64,000 nucleotides of DNA from Cellulomonas sp. B6. GTDB lineage: Bacteria > Actinomycetota > Actinomycetes > Actinomycetales > Cellulomonadaceae. Both the position numbers and the translations under genes were made by a program. This document shows positions 1-7,575 of this stretch, piece after piece. The notes under the pieces were generated by a model. That model was not told the DNA's origin. It was given only the letters and a program-made list of their open reading frames with translations, and made no database searches. The stretch lies in the NCBI RefSeq assembly GCF_001462455.1, contig NZ_LNTD01000004.1, positions 1 to 64,000 of the forward strand, in the 5' to 3' direction. Position 1 is the stretch's first letter. Each line of letters starts with the position of its first letter.

Positions 1-11
1 GCCCACACCCG

Positions 12-87
12 CGCCGAGTGCGCCCGATGGCCGCCGAGTGCACCGGAAGCGACAGGTGCACACGGCGGCGTGGTGGCGCACTCGGCG
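12..87. repeat. nested inverted repeat at the window edge
   Basis: Two nested inverted repeats fold into one long imperfect hairpin. The outer arms CGCCGAGTGCGCC (12-24) and GGCGCACTCGGCG (75-87) match perfectly. The inner arms at 30-44 and 56-70 match at 14 of 15 positions around an 11-base loop. It lies downstream of the minus-strand hydrolase gene that ends at 146, so it may terminate that transcript. There is no T-tract, which is usual in high-GC actinobacteria. It could also be a dispersed intergenic palindrome. Confidence 0.6.
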
Positions 88-145
88 GCGGTGACGTCCC
101 GGGTGGCGGAGCGCGGGCGGGCCCGCGGGTCGCCCGGGGAGCGGG

Positions 146-1135
146 TCAGAGTCGGTCGAGGAAGTCCGTCACCGCGTCGAGGTAGACCTGGCGCGGGCCC
201 TCGGTCGACAGCGTGAGGTCGTGCACGCCGTCCTCGACGACCAGCTCGCGCACGTCGTGCCCCAGCCGCGGCCCGAGGGCGGCGATGGTCGCGACGTCGA
301 GCACGGTGTCGGCGGTGTCGAGGCCGGGGCCGTCGACGTCGGCCGCCGAGCGGGCCGCGCGCGCGACGAGCACCGGCACGTCGATCTCGAGCCCGCGAGC
401 GACGCGCAGGTGACCCGCACGGACGGCCGCGAGCCACCCCGCGCGCGCGGGCACGCCCCCGGGTGACTTCAGCGACGTGTCGAAGTCCCAGCGCTCGGCG
501 AGCCGCGCAGCGTACCGGGACGGCGCCGCGGCGATGACGCGCAGCGGCGCGCGCCGGGCCAGCGGGCGCAGCGCGCCGTCCTGCAGCGGCCGCACCCACG
601 AGCGCTCGAACGACAGGAACGGGCTGTCCAGCACGACCGCGTCGGCGCCGGCACCCCCACGGTGCGCGTGCGCCCACAGCGCGGTCACGAGCCCGCCGCA
701 CGAGTGCCCGTGCACGACGACCGGCAGCCCGGGCCACGTGCGCCGCGCGACCGTGACCGCGCGCGTGAGGTCCGACGCCTGCTCGCGCAGGTCGCCCTGG
801 TAGTGCGGCACGTCGCCCGGACGCCACGAGCGACCGGCGCGGCGCGCGTCGAGTCCCAGCGCGGCCCAGCCGTCCGCCGCGAGCGCGTCGACCACGTGCG
901 TCTGGAAGACGTAGTCGTTGTACCCGTGCAGCAGCACGACGACGCCACGCGGGCGTGCGGGCCGCTCGACCGGCCGCACGAGCGTGAGCACGGGGGCGTC
1001 GCCGCCCGCGGCGACCTGCCGTGCGAGCGGCCCGACGGCGGGCGGTCGCCACCCGGGCAGGGTCCACGCCTCGTAGCCGGGCAGCAGCCGGTCGGGCTGC
1101 CACGCCTCGGCGGCCGGGCCGGGCAGCGCGCTCAC
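146..1135 (-). CDS. alpha/beta hydrolase (lysophospholipase-like)
   Basis: A 329-residue protein of the alpha/beta-hydrolase fold, probably cytoplasmic as no signal peptide is visible. The fold is shown by the oxyanion-type segment VVVLLHGYNDY, the nucleophile elbow VHGHSCGG (Ser between His and Cys) and a C-terminal VEDGVHDLTLS segment that supplies the catalytic His. The arrangement resembles the serine-aminopeptidase/lysophospholipase group. The GTG start overlaps the stop of the upstream MFS gene by four bases (GTGA), so the two are translationally coupled and probably cotranscribed. The substrate cannot be told from the sequence. Confidence 0.85.
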   Translation of the reverse strand: MSALPGPAAEAWQPDRLLPGYEAWTLPGWRPPAVGPLARQVAAGGDAPVLTLVRPVERPARPRGVVVLLHGYNDYVFQTHVVDALAADGWAALGLDARRAGRSWRPGDVPHYQGDLREQASDLTRAVTVARRTWPGLPVVVHGHSCGGLVTALWAHAHRGGAGADAVVLDSPFLSFERSWVRPLQDGALRPLARRAPLRVIAAAPSRYAARLAERWDFDTSLKSPGGVPARAGWLAAVRAGHLRVARGLEIDVPVLVARAARSAADVDGPGLDTADTVLDVATIAALGPRLGHDVRELVVEDGVHDLTLSTEGPRQVYLDAVTDFLDRL

Positions 1136-2535
1136 GCGTCGGGCGCCGTGACGTCGCGGCGGCCGTCGACCCCCAGACCGCGCGGGAACCGCACGGGCAC
1201 GAAGAGGACGAGCCCGACCAGCAGCACCGCGACGATCCCCAGGACGCCCCAGTACTGCTCCTGCCCGCCCCCGAGGGCGATCGCGAGCGCGAACGCCGCC
1301 GGTGCGAGGAACGTCGCGGCACGGCCCGTGGTGGCGTAGAGGCCGAACAGCTCGGTCTCGCGGCCGGGCTCGGCGAGGCGCGCGAGCAGCCCGCGGGACG
1401 CCGACTGCGCGGGCCCGACGCACGCGGACAGCACGAGCCCCGCGACCCAGAACGCGTTCTTGCCCGCGTCGTGCAGGAAGAACACGGCCGACCCGGACAG
1501 CACGAGCACGACGAGCGCGACGGTGACGAGGCGCCGCGGCCCGAACCGGTCGTCGAGCCAGCCCGAGACGATCGTCGAGATGCCGGCGACGACGTTCGCG
1601 GCGATCGCGAACAGGATGACGTCGGCCGCCGAGAACCCGAACGTGCCCTGCGCGAGGATCCCGCCGAACGTGAACACCCCGGTGAGCCCGTCGCGGAACA
1701 CGGCGGACGCGACGAGGAACCGCAGCGTCGAGCGGCGCTCGCGCCACAGCTGCGCGACGTGCGCGCCGACCGCGCGGTACGCCCCCGCGACGCCGACCCG
1801 CGCGGGCGGTGCGCCGGGGCGGCGGTGGTCGGGCACGAACCGCAGCACGGGCACCGCGAAGACGAGGAACCACGCGCCCGCGACGAGCATCGAGACCCGC
1901 ACGTCGAGCCCGCCCTCGGACGTCACGCCGAACCAGCCGACGTCGGGCTGGATGAACCCGACGTACAGCACGAGCAGCAGCACGATCCCGCCGACGTACC
2001 CGGCACCCCACCCGATGCCGCTGATGCGCCCGATGGTCCGCGGGCCGCTGATCTGCAGCAGCAGCGCGTTGTACGCGACCGACGCGATCTCGAACGCGAT
2101 GGTGCCGACGGCGAGCAGCACGATGCCCAGCAGCACGGCCTGCGTCATGCCGCCCTCGACGGGCCGGACGAACCACAGCGCGAGCACCGACGCCCCGACG
2201 ACGCCCGACGTCACCGCGAGCAGCGGCCGCCGCCGCCCGCCCGCGTCGGCGAGCGTGCCCAGCGCGGGCGCGGTGAGCGCGACGAGCAGGCCCGCGGCCG
2301 CGAGCCCCCAGCCGAGCCACTGGCTGTGCAGGGCCTTGGTCGCGGCCTCGTCGGCACCCGGCTCGACGAACGCCCCGCTCGTGAGGAAGACGGTGAAGAC
2401 GAACGTCGTGACGACCGCGTTGAACGCGGCCGACCCCCAGTCCCAGGCCGCCCATGCGGCGACCTGCCCGCGCACGGGGGTGGGGGCGGGGTCGACGACG
2501 TCGTCGACGGTGGCCTCGGTGCCGGGGTGACCCAT
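1132..2535 (-). CDS. MFS transporter, UMF1/Atg22-like
   Basis: A 467-residue integral membrane protein with about twelve hydrophobic segments. The N-terminus AAWAAWDWGSAAFNAVVTTF (about residues 27-46) is characteristic of the UMF1 (Atg22-like) branch of the major facilitator superfamily, and a cytoplasmic GTLADAGGRRRPLL loop follows the second or third helix. Members are thought to export small metabolites such as amino acids, but the substrate here is unknown. The ATG is preceded by TACGCT six bases upstream, which suggests a leaderless message. It is the first gene of a two-gene unit with the hydrolase ending at 146. Confidence 0.88.
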   Translation of the reverse strand: MGHPGTEATVDDVVDPAPTPVRGQVAAWAAWDWGSAAFNAVVTTFVFTVFLTSGAFVEPGADEAATKALHSQWLGWGLAAAGLLVALTAPALGTLADAGGRRRPLLAVTSGVVGASVLALWFVRPVEGGMTQAVLLGIVLLAVGTIAFEIASVAYNALLLQISGPRTIGRISGIGWGAGYVGGIVLLLVLYVGFIQPDVGWFGVTSEGGLDVRVSMLVAGAWFLVFAVPVLRFVPDHRRPGAPPARVGVAGAYRAVGAHVAQLWRERRSTLRFLVASAVFRDGLTGVFTFGGILAQGTFGFSAADVILFAIAANVVAGISTIVSGWLDDRFGPRRLVTVALVVLVLSGSAVFFLHDAGKNAFWVAGLVLSACVGPAQSASRGLLARLAEPGRETELFGLYATTGRAATFLAPAAFALAIALGGGQEQYWGVLGIVAVLLVGLVLFVPVRFPRGLGVDGRRDVTAPDA

Positions 2536-2541
2536 GCGCGC

Positions 2542-2547
2542 AGCGTA
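2542..2547 (-). promoter_or_regulatory. -10 box of a leaderless promoter (MFS gene)
   Basis: TACGCT on the minus strand ends six bases before the ATG at 2535. This spacing puts the transcription start on or next to the start codon. Confidence 0.55.
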
Positions 2548-2665
2548 GGCCGTCGTCCCGACCGCCGGGAGACGCCCGGGTGAACGGCGTGCCGGAACCG
2601 GTCAGGTCACCCGGGGCCGGCGCCGGGCGCCGCCCGCCACGAGCGGGCCTCGTGCGCCCCGTGCG

Positions 2666-3604
2666 TCAGCGCGCCTCGCGCACCCCGTGCCCGACGGCCG
2701 CGAACGCCGCGACGGCGAGCCGCCGCGCGACCGGGGAACGCCACGTCTGGTCGAGGAACCCGTGCGGCATGCCGTTGGCGGTGAGCACCGACAGCGGCGC
2801 ACCGGCGGCCCGTGCGCGCTCCGCGAACGCCTCCTCGCCCTCACGGAACGCGTCGAGCTCGGCGATGAGCAGCAGGGTCGGCGGCAGGTCCGCGAGCACC
2901 TCGGGCGCCGCGAGGACGGGCGAGACCAGGGGGTCCGTGCGCACGGCGTCGTCGGGCAGGTACGACCGCTCGAACAGCAGCCCGATCTGGTTGCCCGCCG
3001 CCGCACGCACGTCGACGTGGTCGACGTCGGGGTACGCCGCGAGCGCGAACGCCGGGCGCGGGCACTCGCCGCGCGTCGCGAGCTGGCACAGCGCGAGCGA
3101 CACCGACGCACCGGCCGAGTCCCCCGCGACCGCGAACGGACCGGAGACCCCGACGGCCGCGCCGTCGGGGCCGGTGAGCCACCGCACGGCGTCCTGCGCG
3201 TCCTCGATCGCGGCCGGGTACGGGTGCTCGGGCGCGCGCCGGTAGTGCAGGCTCACGACCGGCAGCCCCGCGGTCCGCGCGAGCTCGGCGGCCGTGTGCT
3301 CGGACGTGTCGAGGTCGCCCAGCACGAACCCGCCGCCGTGCACCCACACCACGAACCCGGGCCCGTCGACCCCGGTCTGCGGGTGGTACACCCGCGCCCG
3401 GATCGACCCGGCACGCGTCGGGACCTCGATCTCCCGCCGGTCGACACCCGGTGCGGGCACAGGGCCGAACTGCCCCGTGTCGGCGCCGCGCATGCGCCGC
3501 ACGGTGTCGAGCCGCTCCTGCGGCGTGGCGCTCGGGAAGTCCTCGGGCGGGGCGGACGGGTCGCGACGCGGCGGTGCGTCGACGAAGTCGGGGTCGAGCC
3601 TCAT
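2666..3604 (-). CDS. alpha/beta hydrolase, hormone-sensitive-lipase family esterase
   Basis: A 312-residue esterase of the HSL (alpha/beta hydrolase_3) family. It carries the HGGGF oxyanion motif in VWVHGGGFVLGD, the nucleophile motif GDSAGAS, a downstream Asp in AELDAFREGEE and the catalytic His in GMPHGFLDQ. The length is normal for the family. It probably hydrolyses short acyl esters in the cytoplasm. It stands alone between the MFS gene and tRNA-Ser. The ATG at 3604 begins MRLDPDFVD; a TACGAT box lies eight bases upstream, again compatible with a very short or absent leader. Confidence 0.87.
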   Translation of the reverse strand: MRLDPDFVDAPPRRDPSAPPEDFPSATPQERLDTVRRMRGADTGQFGPVPAPGVDRREIEVPTRAGSIRARVYHPQTGVDGPGFVVWVHGGGFVLGDLDTSEHTAAELARTAGLPVVSLHYRRAPEHPYPAAIEDAQDAVRWLTGPDGAAVGVSGPFAVAGDSAGASVSLALCQLATRGECPRPAFALAAYPDVDHVDVRAAAGNQIGLLFERSYLPDDAVRTDPLVSPVLAAPEVLADLPPTLLLIAELDAFREGEEAFAERARAAGAPLSVLTANGMPHGFLDQTWRSPVARRLAVAAFAAVGHGVREAR

Positions 3605-3685
3605 GACCCGCCATCGTAGGGGCGTGCCGCCGAGACCACCCGGGCCGCGCGTCCCGCGGTGTGCGGGCAGCGCCGGGCGTCGGCG

Positions 3686-3778
3686 TGGCGGAGGGCAAGG
3701 GATTCGAACCCTTGAGCACGGGGTCACCGCACCAACGGTTTTCAAGACCGTCGCTTTCGGCCGCTCAGCCAGCCCTCC
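3686..3778 (-). tRNA. tRNA-Ser (anticodon UGA)
   Basis: Read on the minus strand, the acceptor stem GGAGGGC at the 5' end pairs with GCCCTCC at the 3' end. The anticodon loop CTTGAAA gives anticodon UGA. The long variable arm (GGTGCGGTGACCCCGTGCTC) is typical of class II tRNA-Ser, the T-arm reads GGGTTCGAATCCC, and a CCA end is encoded (plus-strand TGG at 3686-3688). Together these identify a serine tRNA reading UCA-type codons. Confidence 0.97.
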
Positions 3779-3889
3779 CGGTGCCGTGCGGACGAGCCGA
3801 CGGCGCCGACGATCCTCCCACACCGAGGGGCGCGGGTGGGGTGCGTCCGGCGGGCGACGCGGGCGACGCCGCACGGCAGGATGTCCCGC

Positions 3890-4165
3890 ATGGTCGACGC
3901 CGCGCAGCCCGCCGCTCCCCGCCCCGGGCGCACCGCCCGCCCGCTCGTCGTGCTGGGTCTGGGGGTCGTGGCGACGGTGGCCGGGTGGTGGGTCGTCCGG
4001 ACCCACCCGACGACCTTCGGCTGGTTCGCGTACGCGCCGCTCGCCGGGACGGTGTACGCCCCCGGCCGGCCGTGGCAGGCCCAGGCGGGCCAGGCGCTCG
4101 TCGTCGTCGGGATCGTGCTCGTGAGCGGCGCGGGCGGCTACCTGCTGGGACGCCGCTCGCGCTGA
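3890..4165 (+). CDS. small two-helix membrane protein
   Basis: A 91-residue protein of unknown function. A short Pro/Ala-rich N-terminus is followed by a hydrophobic helix (PLVVLGLGVVATVAGWWVV), an external or internal loop of about 40 residues and a second helix (GQALVVVGIVLVSGAGGYLL) ending in basic residues LGRRSR, so both ends are probably cytoplasmic. An AGGA stretch at 3879-3882 sits seven bases before the ATG at 3890 and favours it over the in-frame ATG at 3881. It faces the GH32 gene tail to tail, 19 bases apart. No family was recognised. Confidence 0.7.
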   Translation: MVDAAQPAAPRPGRTARPLVVLGLGVVATVAGWWVVRTHPTTFGWFAYAPLAGTVYAPGRPWQAQAGQALVVVGIVLVSGAGGYLLGRRSR

Positions 4166-4184
4166 TGTCCGCCCGCAGCCCGCG

Positions 4185-5477
4185 TCACACGGGCGTGGAC
4201 GGCTCCTCGGCCGGCACCCGCAGGACGTGCGCCTCCGCATCCCCCGACGTCCGCACGCGCCACCGCTGCCCACCGCGCGGGTACGCGCGCAGCGTCGTGC
4301 TGCGCGCGGGCTCGAACGCCTCGAGCAGCGAGCCGTCGACCAGCACCTCGGCGGGCCCGTCCGACGCCCACACGCGCACCTCGTGCGCGCCGTCGACCAG
4401 CGACACGACGACCGCCCCGGCGGCCGCGACCCGGAACGACGGCTCGTCGGTGTCGAGCACGCCGTCCGCCAGCGGCAGCGCGCCGCCCCGCAGCCCCGCC
4501 AGCTCGGCGACGGGCCGGGTCACGGCCGTGCCCGCCGGCGTCAGCGCCAGCTCGCGCGGGCACGTCAGAACGCCCGCCCAGCCCGCGGCCGCGACCTCGT
4601 GCTCGGGCCGCTCGGCGTGCGCGTCGCCGCGCCCCTCCCACGACCAGCCCCACACCAGCACGCGCCCGTCGTCGGCGACGTACGCCTGCGGCGCGTACAG
4701 GTCCGGGCCCGCGTCCAGAGGTGCGGCGCGCTCGACGACGAACCGCGGCGCCTCCCCCGACACGTCGAGCCGCCCCGTGAACGCCGTGACGCCGAACCGC
4801 TCCGAGTCGCGTTCCAGCCACGACACCAGCAGCACCCACGCGTCGCCGACGCGCACGAGCTGGGGGCACTCCCACACGTGCCCGCGCTGGTCGCCGCCGG
4901 TCTGCGAGGCGGCCTCGTCGGCCGTGAGCAGCGTGCCCAAGGGCCGCCAGTCGTCGAGGTCCGCGACGTCGTACACGAGCACCGCGCCCCGGCAGTCAAC
5001 CCCGGCGCCCTGGACGCCGAGCCGCCGGCCGTCGACCGTCAGCACGAACGGGTCGCGCACGTCCACGACGCCCGGCGCGTCCGGGTGCGGGGCGGCGAGC
5101 CGGTCCGGCTGCACCCACGAGCCGTCGGGACCGCGCCGCGCGACCGCGACGCCCGCGCTCGGCTCGCGGTCGCGCACCGCGCTGTACAGCAGCACGACGT
5201 CGCCGTCGTCGTGCACCGCGACGCCGCTCCACGCCCCGCCCGCGTCGATCGTGCCCGGACGCGGCGCCAGCGCCGTCGGCTCGTGGTCCCAGCGCAGCAG
5301 GTCCGGCGAGCTCGCGTGCCCCCAGTGGATGTCCCCCCACACCGGCGCGTGCGGGTTCCACTGGTACATCACGTGCCAGCGGCCGTCCCACCGGCCGACG
5401 CCGTTGGGGTCGTTGAGCCAGCCGTGCGGCGCGCGCACGTGCCAGCGCGGGGCGTGGCGGTCGAGGTCGGCGGTCAC
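4185..5477 (-). CDS. glycoside hydrolase family 32 (beta-fructosidase / sucrose hydrolase)
   Basis: A 430-residue GH32 enzyme that hydrolyses beta-fructofuranosides such as sucrose or sucrose phosphate. The three family signatures are present: WLNDPNG with the nucleophile Asp at about residue 23, VRDPF with the transition-state Asp at about 142, and WECPQL with the acid/base Glu at about 203. The beta-sandwich module follows from about residue 300. There is no signal peptide, so it acts in the cytoplasm. No PTS or sucrose transporter is adjacent. The GTG at 5477 is chosen because VTADLDRHAPRWHVRAPHGW is the usual N-terminus of this family; AGGAT a few bases before it could be a ribosome site or a weak -10 box. 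Confidence 0.92.
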   Translation of the reverse strand: MTADLDRHAPRWHVRAPHGWLNDPNGVGRWDGRWHVMYQWNPHAPVWGDIHWGHASSPDLLRWDHEPTALAPRPGTIDAGGAWSGVAVHDDGDVVLLYSAVRDREPSAGVAVARRGPDGSWVQPDRLAAPHPDAPGVVDVRDPFVLTVDGRRLGVQGAGVDCRGAVLVYDVADLDDWRPLGTLLTADEAASQTGGDQRGHVWECPQLVRVGDAWVLLVSWLERDSERFGVTAFTGRLDVSGEAPRFVVERAAPLDAGPDLYAPQAYVADDGRVLVWGWSWEGRGDAHAERPEHEVAAAGWAGVLTCPRELALTPAGTAVTRPVAELAGLRGGALPLADGVLDTDEPSFRVAAAGAVVVSLVDGAHEVRVWASDGPAEVLVDGSLLEAFEPARSTTLRAYPRGGQRWRVRTSGDAEAHVLRVPAEEPSTPV

Positions 5478-5521
5478 GGGACCATCCTCGCCCGCCGCAC
5501 GTCCCCGGTCAGCCCCACCGG

Positions 5522-5986
5522 TCAGCCCCACCAGCGGGCCGGACGCCCCGGCGACACGACCGCGAGCCCGACAGCGTCGGCGGCGCGCGCGGTCGGCGCG
5601 TCGTACGTCGCGACGGCCCGGACGTCGAGGTGCGCCTGCGCGGCACCCACGTGCAGCGCCACGAAGGGTCCCAGCCCCGGCGGCAGCAGCACTGCACGGC
5701 GCAGCGCCTGGTCCGACAGCCGCAGCCGCGGCAGCCGCACGAGCGCGTCGAGCACCGCGAGCATCGCGTCGACACCCACGAGCCCGGCGACGACGCGCGC
5801 CTCCAGCACCGACACCTGCGAGACGGCCGCCACCGGCTCGTGCTCCGCGGCCCACGCCGCCCAGGCGCGGGCCTCGGGCGCGGCGGGGACGTACCGGCTC
5901 AGCGCCGAGCCGTCGAGGTAGACCTCGGCCACGGGGTCCCGGGCTCGCAGCACCTCCGCGTCGGGGGCGGGACGAGGTGCGGGCAC
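5522..5986 (-). CDS. PIN-domain protein (VapC-like, no antitoxin partner seen)
   Basis: A 154-residue PIN-domain protein, likely a Mg-dependent ribonuclease. The conserved acidic residues are visible: Asp in VYLDGSALSRY (about residue 24), Glu in VSVLEARVVAG (about 59) and Asp in ATYDAPTARAADAVG near the C-terminus. VapC toxins normally follow a small vapB antitoxin gene, but the upstream side holds only the cvn terminator at 6010-6046 and then cvnD. It is thus an orphan PIN protein or one whose partner lies elsewhere. The GTG at 5986 has AGGAT nearby. The GH32 gene starts 44 bases downstream on the same strand. Confidence 0.8.
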   Translation of the reverse strand: MPAPRPAPDAEVLRARDPVAEVYLDGSALSRYVPAAPEARAWAAWAAEHEPVAAVSQVSVLEARVVAGLVGVDAMLAVLDALVRLPRLRLSDQALRRAVLLPPGLGPFVALHVGAAQAHLDVRAVATYDAPTARAADAVGLAVVSPGRPARWWG

Positions 5987-6009
5987 ACCCCCATCCTGGC
6001 CCCGGACGC

Positions 6010-6046
6010 ACGGACGGCCGGCCCCCGTGGGGGTCCGGCCGTCCGT
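6010..6046 (-). terminator. hairpin terminator after the cvn operon
   Basis: ACGGACGGCCGG and CCGGCCGTCCGT form perfect 12-bp arms, and the stem continues through CCCCC/GGGGG with one bulged base and a two-base tip. It begins 12 bases after the cvnD stop codon. No U-tract follows, as is common in high-GC genomes. Confidence 0.75.
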
Positions 6047-6057
6047 GGATGACGTGC

Positions 6058-6669
6058 TCACCGCTGACGCAGGCGCTCCATGGCGAGCTGCACCAGCGCG
6101 ATGAGGGCCTGCTTGGTGGCCGCACGCGAGCGCGCGTCCGTGTACAGGACCGGGACGTGCGCCGGGATGGCGAGCGCGTCGCGGACGTCGTCGAGCTGGT
6201 GCTTGGCGATCCCGTCGAAGCAGTTGACGCCCACGACGAACGGGATGCCGCGCGACTCGAAGTAGTCGACGGCCGGGAAGCACTGGTCGAGCCGGTCGGT
6301 GTCGACCAGGACGACCGCACCGATCGCACCGCGCACCAGGTCGTCCCACATGAAGAGGAACCGGTCCTGGCCCGGGGTGCCGAACAGGTACAGCCACAGC
6401 GACCCCGGCAGGGCGATGCGACCGAAGTCCATCGCGACCGTCGTGGTCGTCTTGCGGTCGGTCACGCCGCCGGCGTCGTCGACGCCCACGGAGTGCTCGG
6501 TCATCGCGGCCTCGGTGTTGAGCGGCTCGATGTCGGAGATCGAGCCGATGAACGTCGTCTTGCCGACGGCGAAGCCGCCCGCGACGACGATCTTGACGAC
6601 GGTGGGTGCGACGGCGCCCGCGGTCCCCGCCGGAGCGGCGACGGCGGCGTCAGAGGGCGGAAATGCCAT
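6058..6669 (-). CDS. cvnD: CvnD-type small GTPase / ATP-GTP-binding protein
   Basis: A 203-residue Ras-like small GTPase of the conservon type. The P-loop reads GGFAVGKTTFI (about residues 31-41), a switch region contains TTTTVAMDFG, and LFGTPGQDRF is the G3 motif with TPGQ in place of DTAGQ. VDTDRLDQ and GVNCFDG lie at the later nucleotide-binding positions. In Streptomyces, CvnD works with CvnA, B and C in a membrane-associated signalling complex. The ATG at 6669 lies inside the 3' end of cvnC (20-base overlap) with GGAGAG upstream; a GTG three codons earlier is also possible. Confidence 0.9.
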   Translation of the reverse strand: MAFPPSDAAVAAPAGTAGAVAPTVVKIVVAGGFAVGKTTFIGSISDIEPLNTEAAMTEHSVGVDDAGGVTDRKTTTTVAMDFGRIALPGSLWLYLFGTPGQDRFLFMWDDLVRGAIGAVVLVDTDRLDQCFPAVDYFESRGIPFVVGVNCFDGIAKHQLDDVRDALAIPAHVPVLYTDARSRAATKQALIALVQLAMERLRQR

Positions 6670-7027
6670 TGAGAACACTCTCCAGCACGCTCAGGGACAG
6701 GGCGGGGGACTCACCGGTGTTGACCTCGACCGGCTGTGAGGTGTGCACGCGCACGTAGTTGGCATCGGTGAGGTCGGACACGATGATCCGGACGACACCG
6801 AGCGGAAGGTGGAGCAGCGCCGACAGCTCGGCGACCGAGATGTACCCGGCCGACGCGTGCTGGATGATGGCGCGCTTCTCGGGGGTCAGGCCCGTGCTCG
6901 CCACGGCGCCCGGCATGACCTCGACCAGCGCCTCGAGGGGCAGGTCGGAGCGGGCCGAGCGCACGCGACCGCCGGTCACGGCGTAGGGCCGGACCGTTCT
7001 GGCCTCGTACTCGACGTGTTCGCTCAT
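6650..7027 (-). CDS. cvnC: CvnC-type DUF742 winged-helix protein
   Basis: A 125-residue DUF742 protein. The RTVRPYAVTGGRVRS segment near the N-terminus and the winged-helix-like core (TPEKRAIIQHASAGYISVAE, then LHLPLGVVRIIVSDL) are typical of the family that follows roadblock proteins in conservons. It probably bridges the kinase or GTPase to partners; DNA binding has not been established for the family in general. It overlaps cvnD at its 3' end and starts 10 bases after the cvnB stop codon. Confidence 0.9.
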   Translation of the reverse strand: MSEHVEYEARTVRPYAVTGGRVRSARSDLPLEALVEVMPGAVASTGLTPEKRAIIQHASAGYISVAELSALLHLPLGVVRIIVSDLTDANYVRVHTSQPVEVNTGESPALSLSVLESVLNGISAL

Positions 7028-7037
7028 CGTCGACGCC

Positions 7038-7487
7038 TCAGGCGACCGGGGCCCGGGTGGCGCCGTCGACGGGGAGCTGACCGCGCATCTCGGAGATGAG
7101 CTGCGGGGTGAGCGTCGCCTCGGTGCGGGACACGAGCATCGCCATCTCGTAGCCGATGAGGCCGACGTCGCACGTCGACTCGGCGACCACGGCGAGGACC
7201 GAGCCGTTCGACACGCTCATGAGGAAGAGGAACAGCTGGTCCATCTCGATGATGGCCTGCCGCACCTCCCCCGCACGCAGCTGCCGCGACGCGCCGCGCG
7301 TCAGGCTCGACATGCCGGAGACGATCGCCGCGAGCTGGTCGCCGCTGGTGCGGTCGAGCTGCTCGGACATCGCCATCAGGAGACCGTCGGCCGACACCAC
7401 GAGCGTGTGGCGAGTGCCGGGCACGGTCCGGACGAAGTTGTCCAGGAGCCAGCCGAAGTTGGCTGCCTCGGTGCTGAGCGCGGTCAC
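7038..7487 (-). CDS. cvnB: CvnB-type roadblock/LC7 protein
   Basis: A 149-residue roadblock/LC7-domain protein. The domain spans about residues 8-115: NFGWLLDNFVRTVPGTRHTL, then VVSADGLLMAMSEQL and the VSGMSSLTRGASRQL helix. In bacterial conservons such proteins are regulators of the neighbouring small GTPase, comparable to MglB acting on MglA. It lies between the sensor kinase and DUF742 genes in the canonical cvnABCD order, 88 bases downstream of cvnA. Confidence 0.9.
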   Translation of the reverse strand: MTALSTEAANFGWLLDNFVRTVPGTRHTLVVSADGLLMAMSEQLDRTSGDQLAAIVSGMSSLTRGASRQLRAGEVRQAIIEMDQLFLFLMSVSNGSVLAVVAESTCDVGLIGYEMAMLVSRTEATLTPQLISEMRGQLPVDGATRAPVA

Positions 7488-7575
7488 ACTTCCTCCTTCA
7501 TGGTGCAGTCTGGGCCGACTGCGGGCGGGGTGTCGACGGTGACACGCAGGTCACCGGGGATCTGGGGATGTCGGA

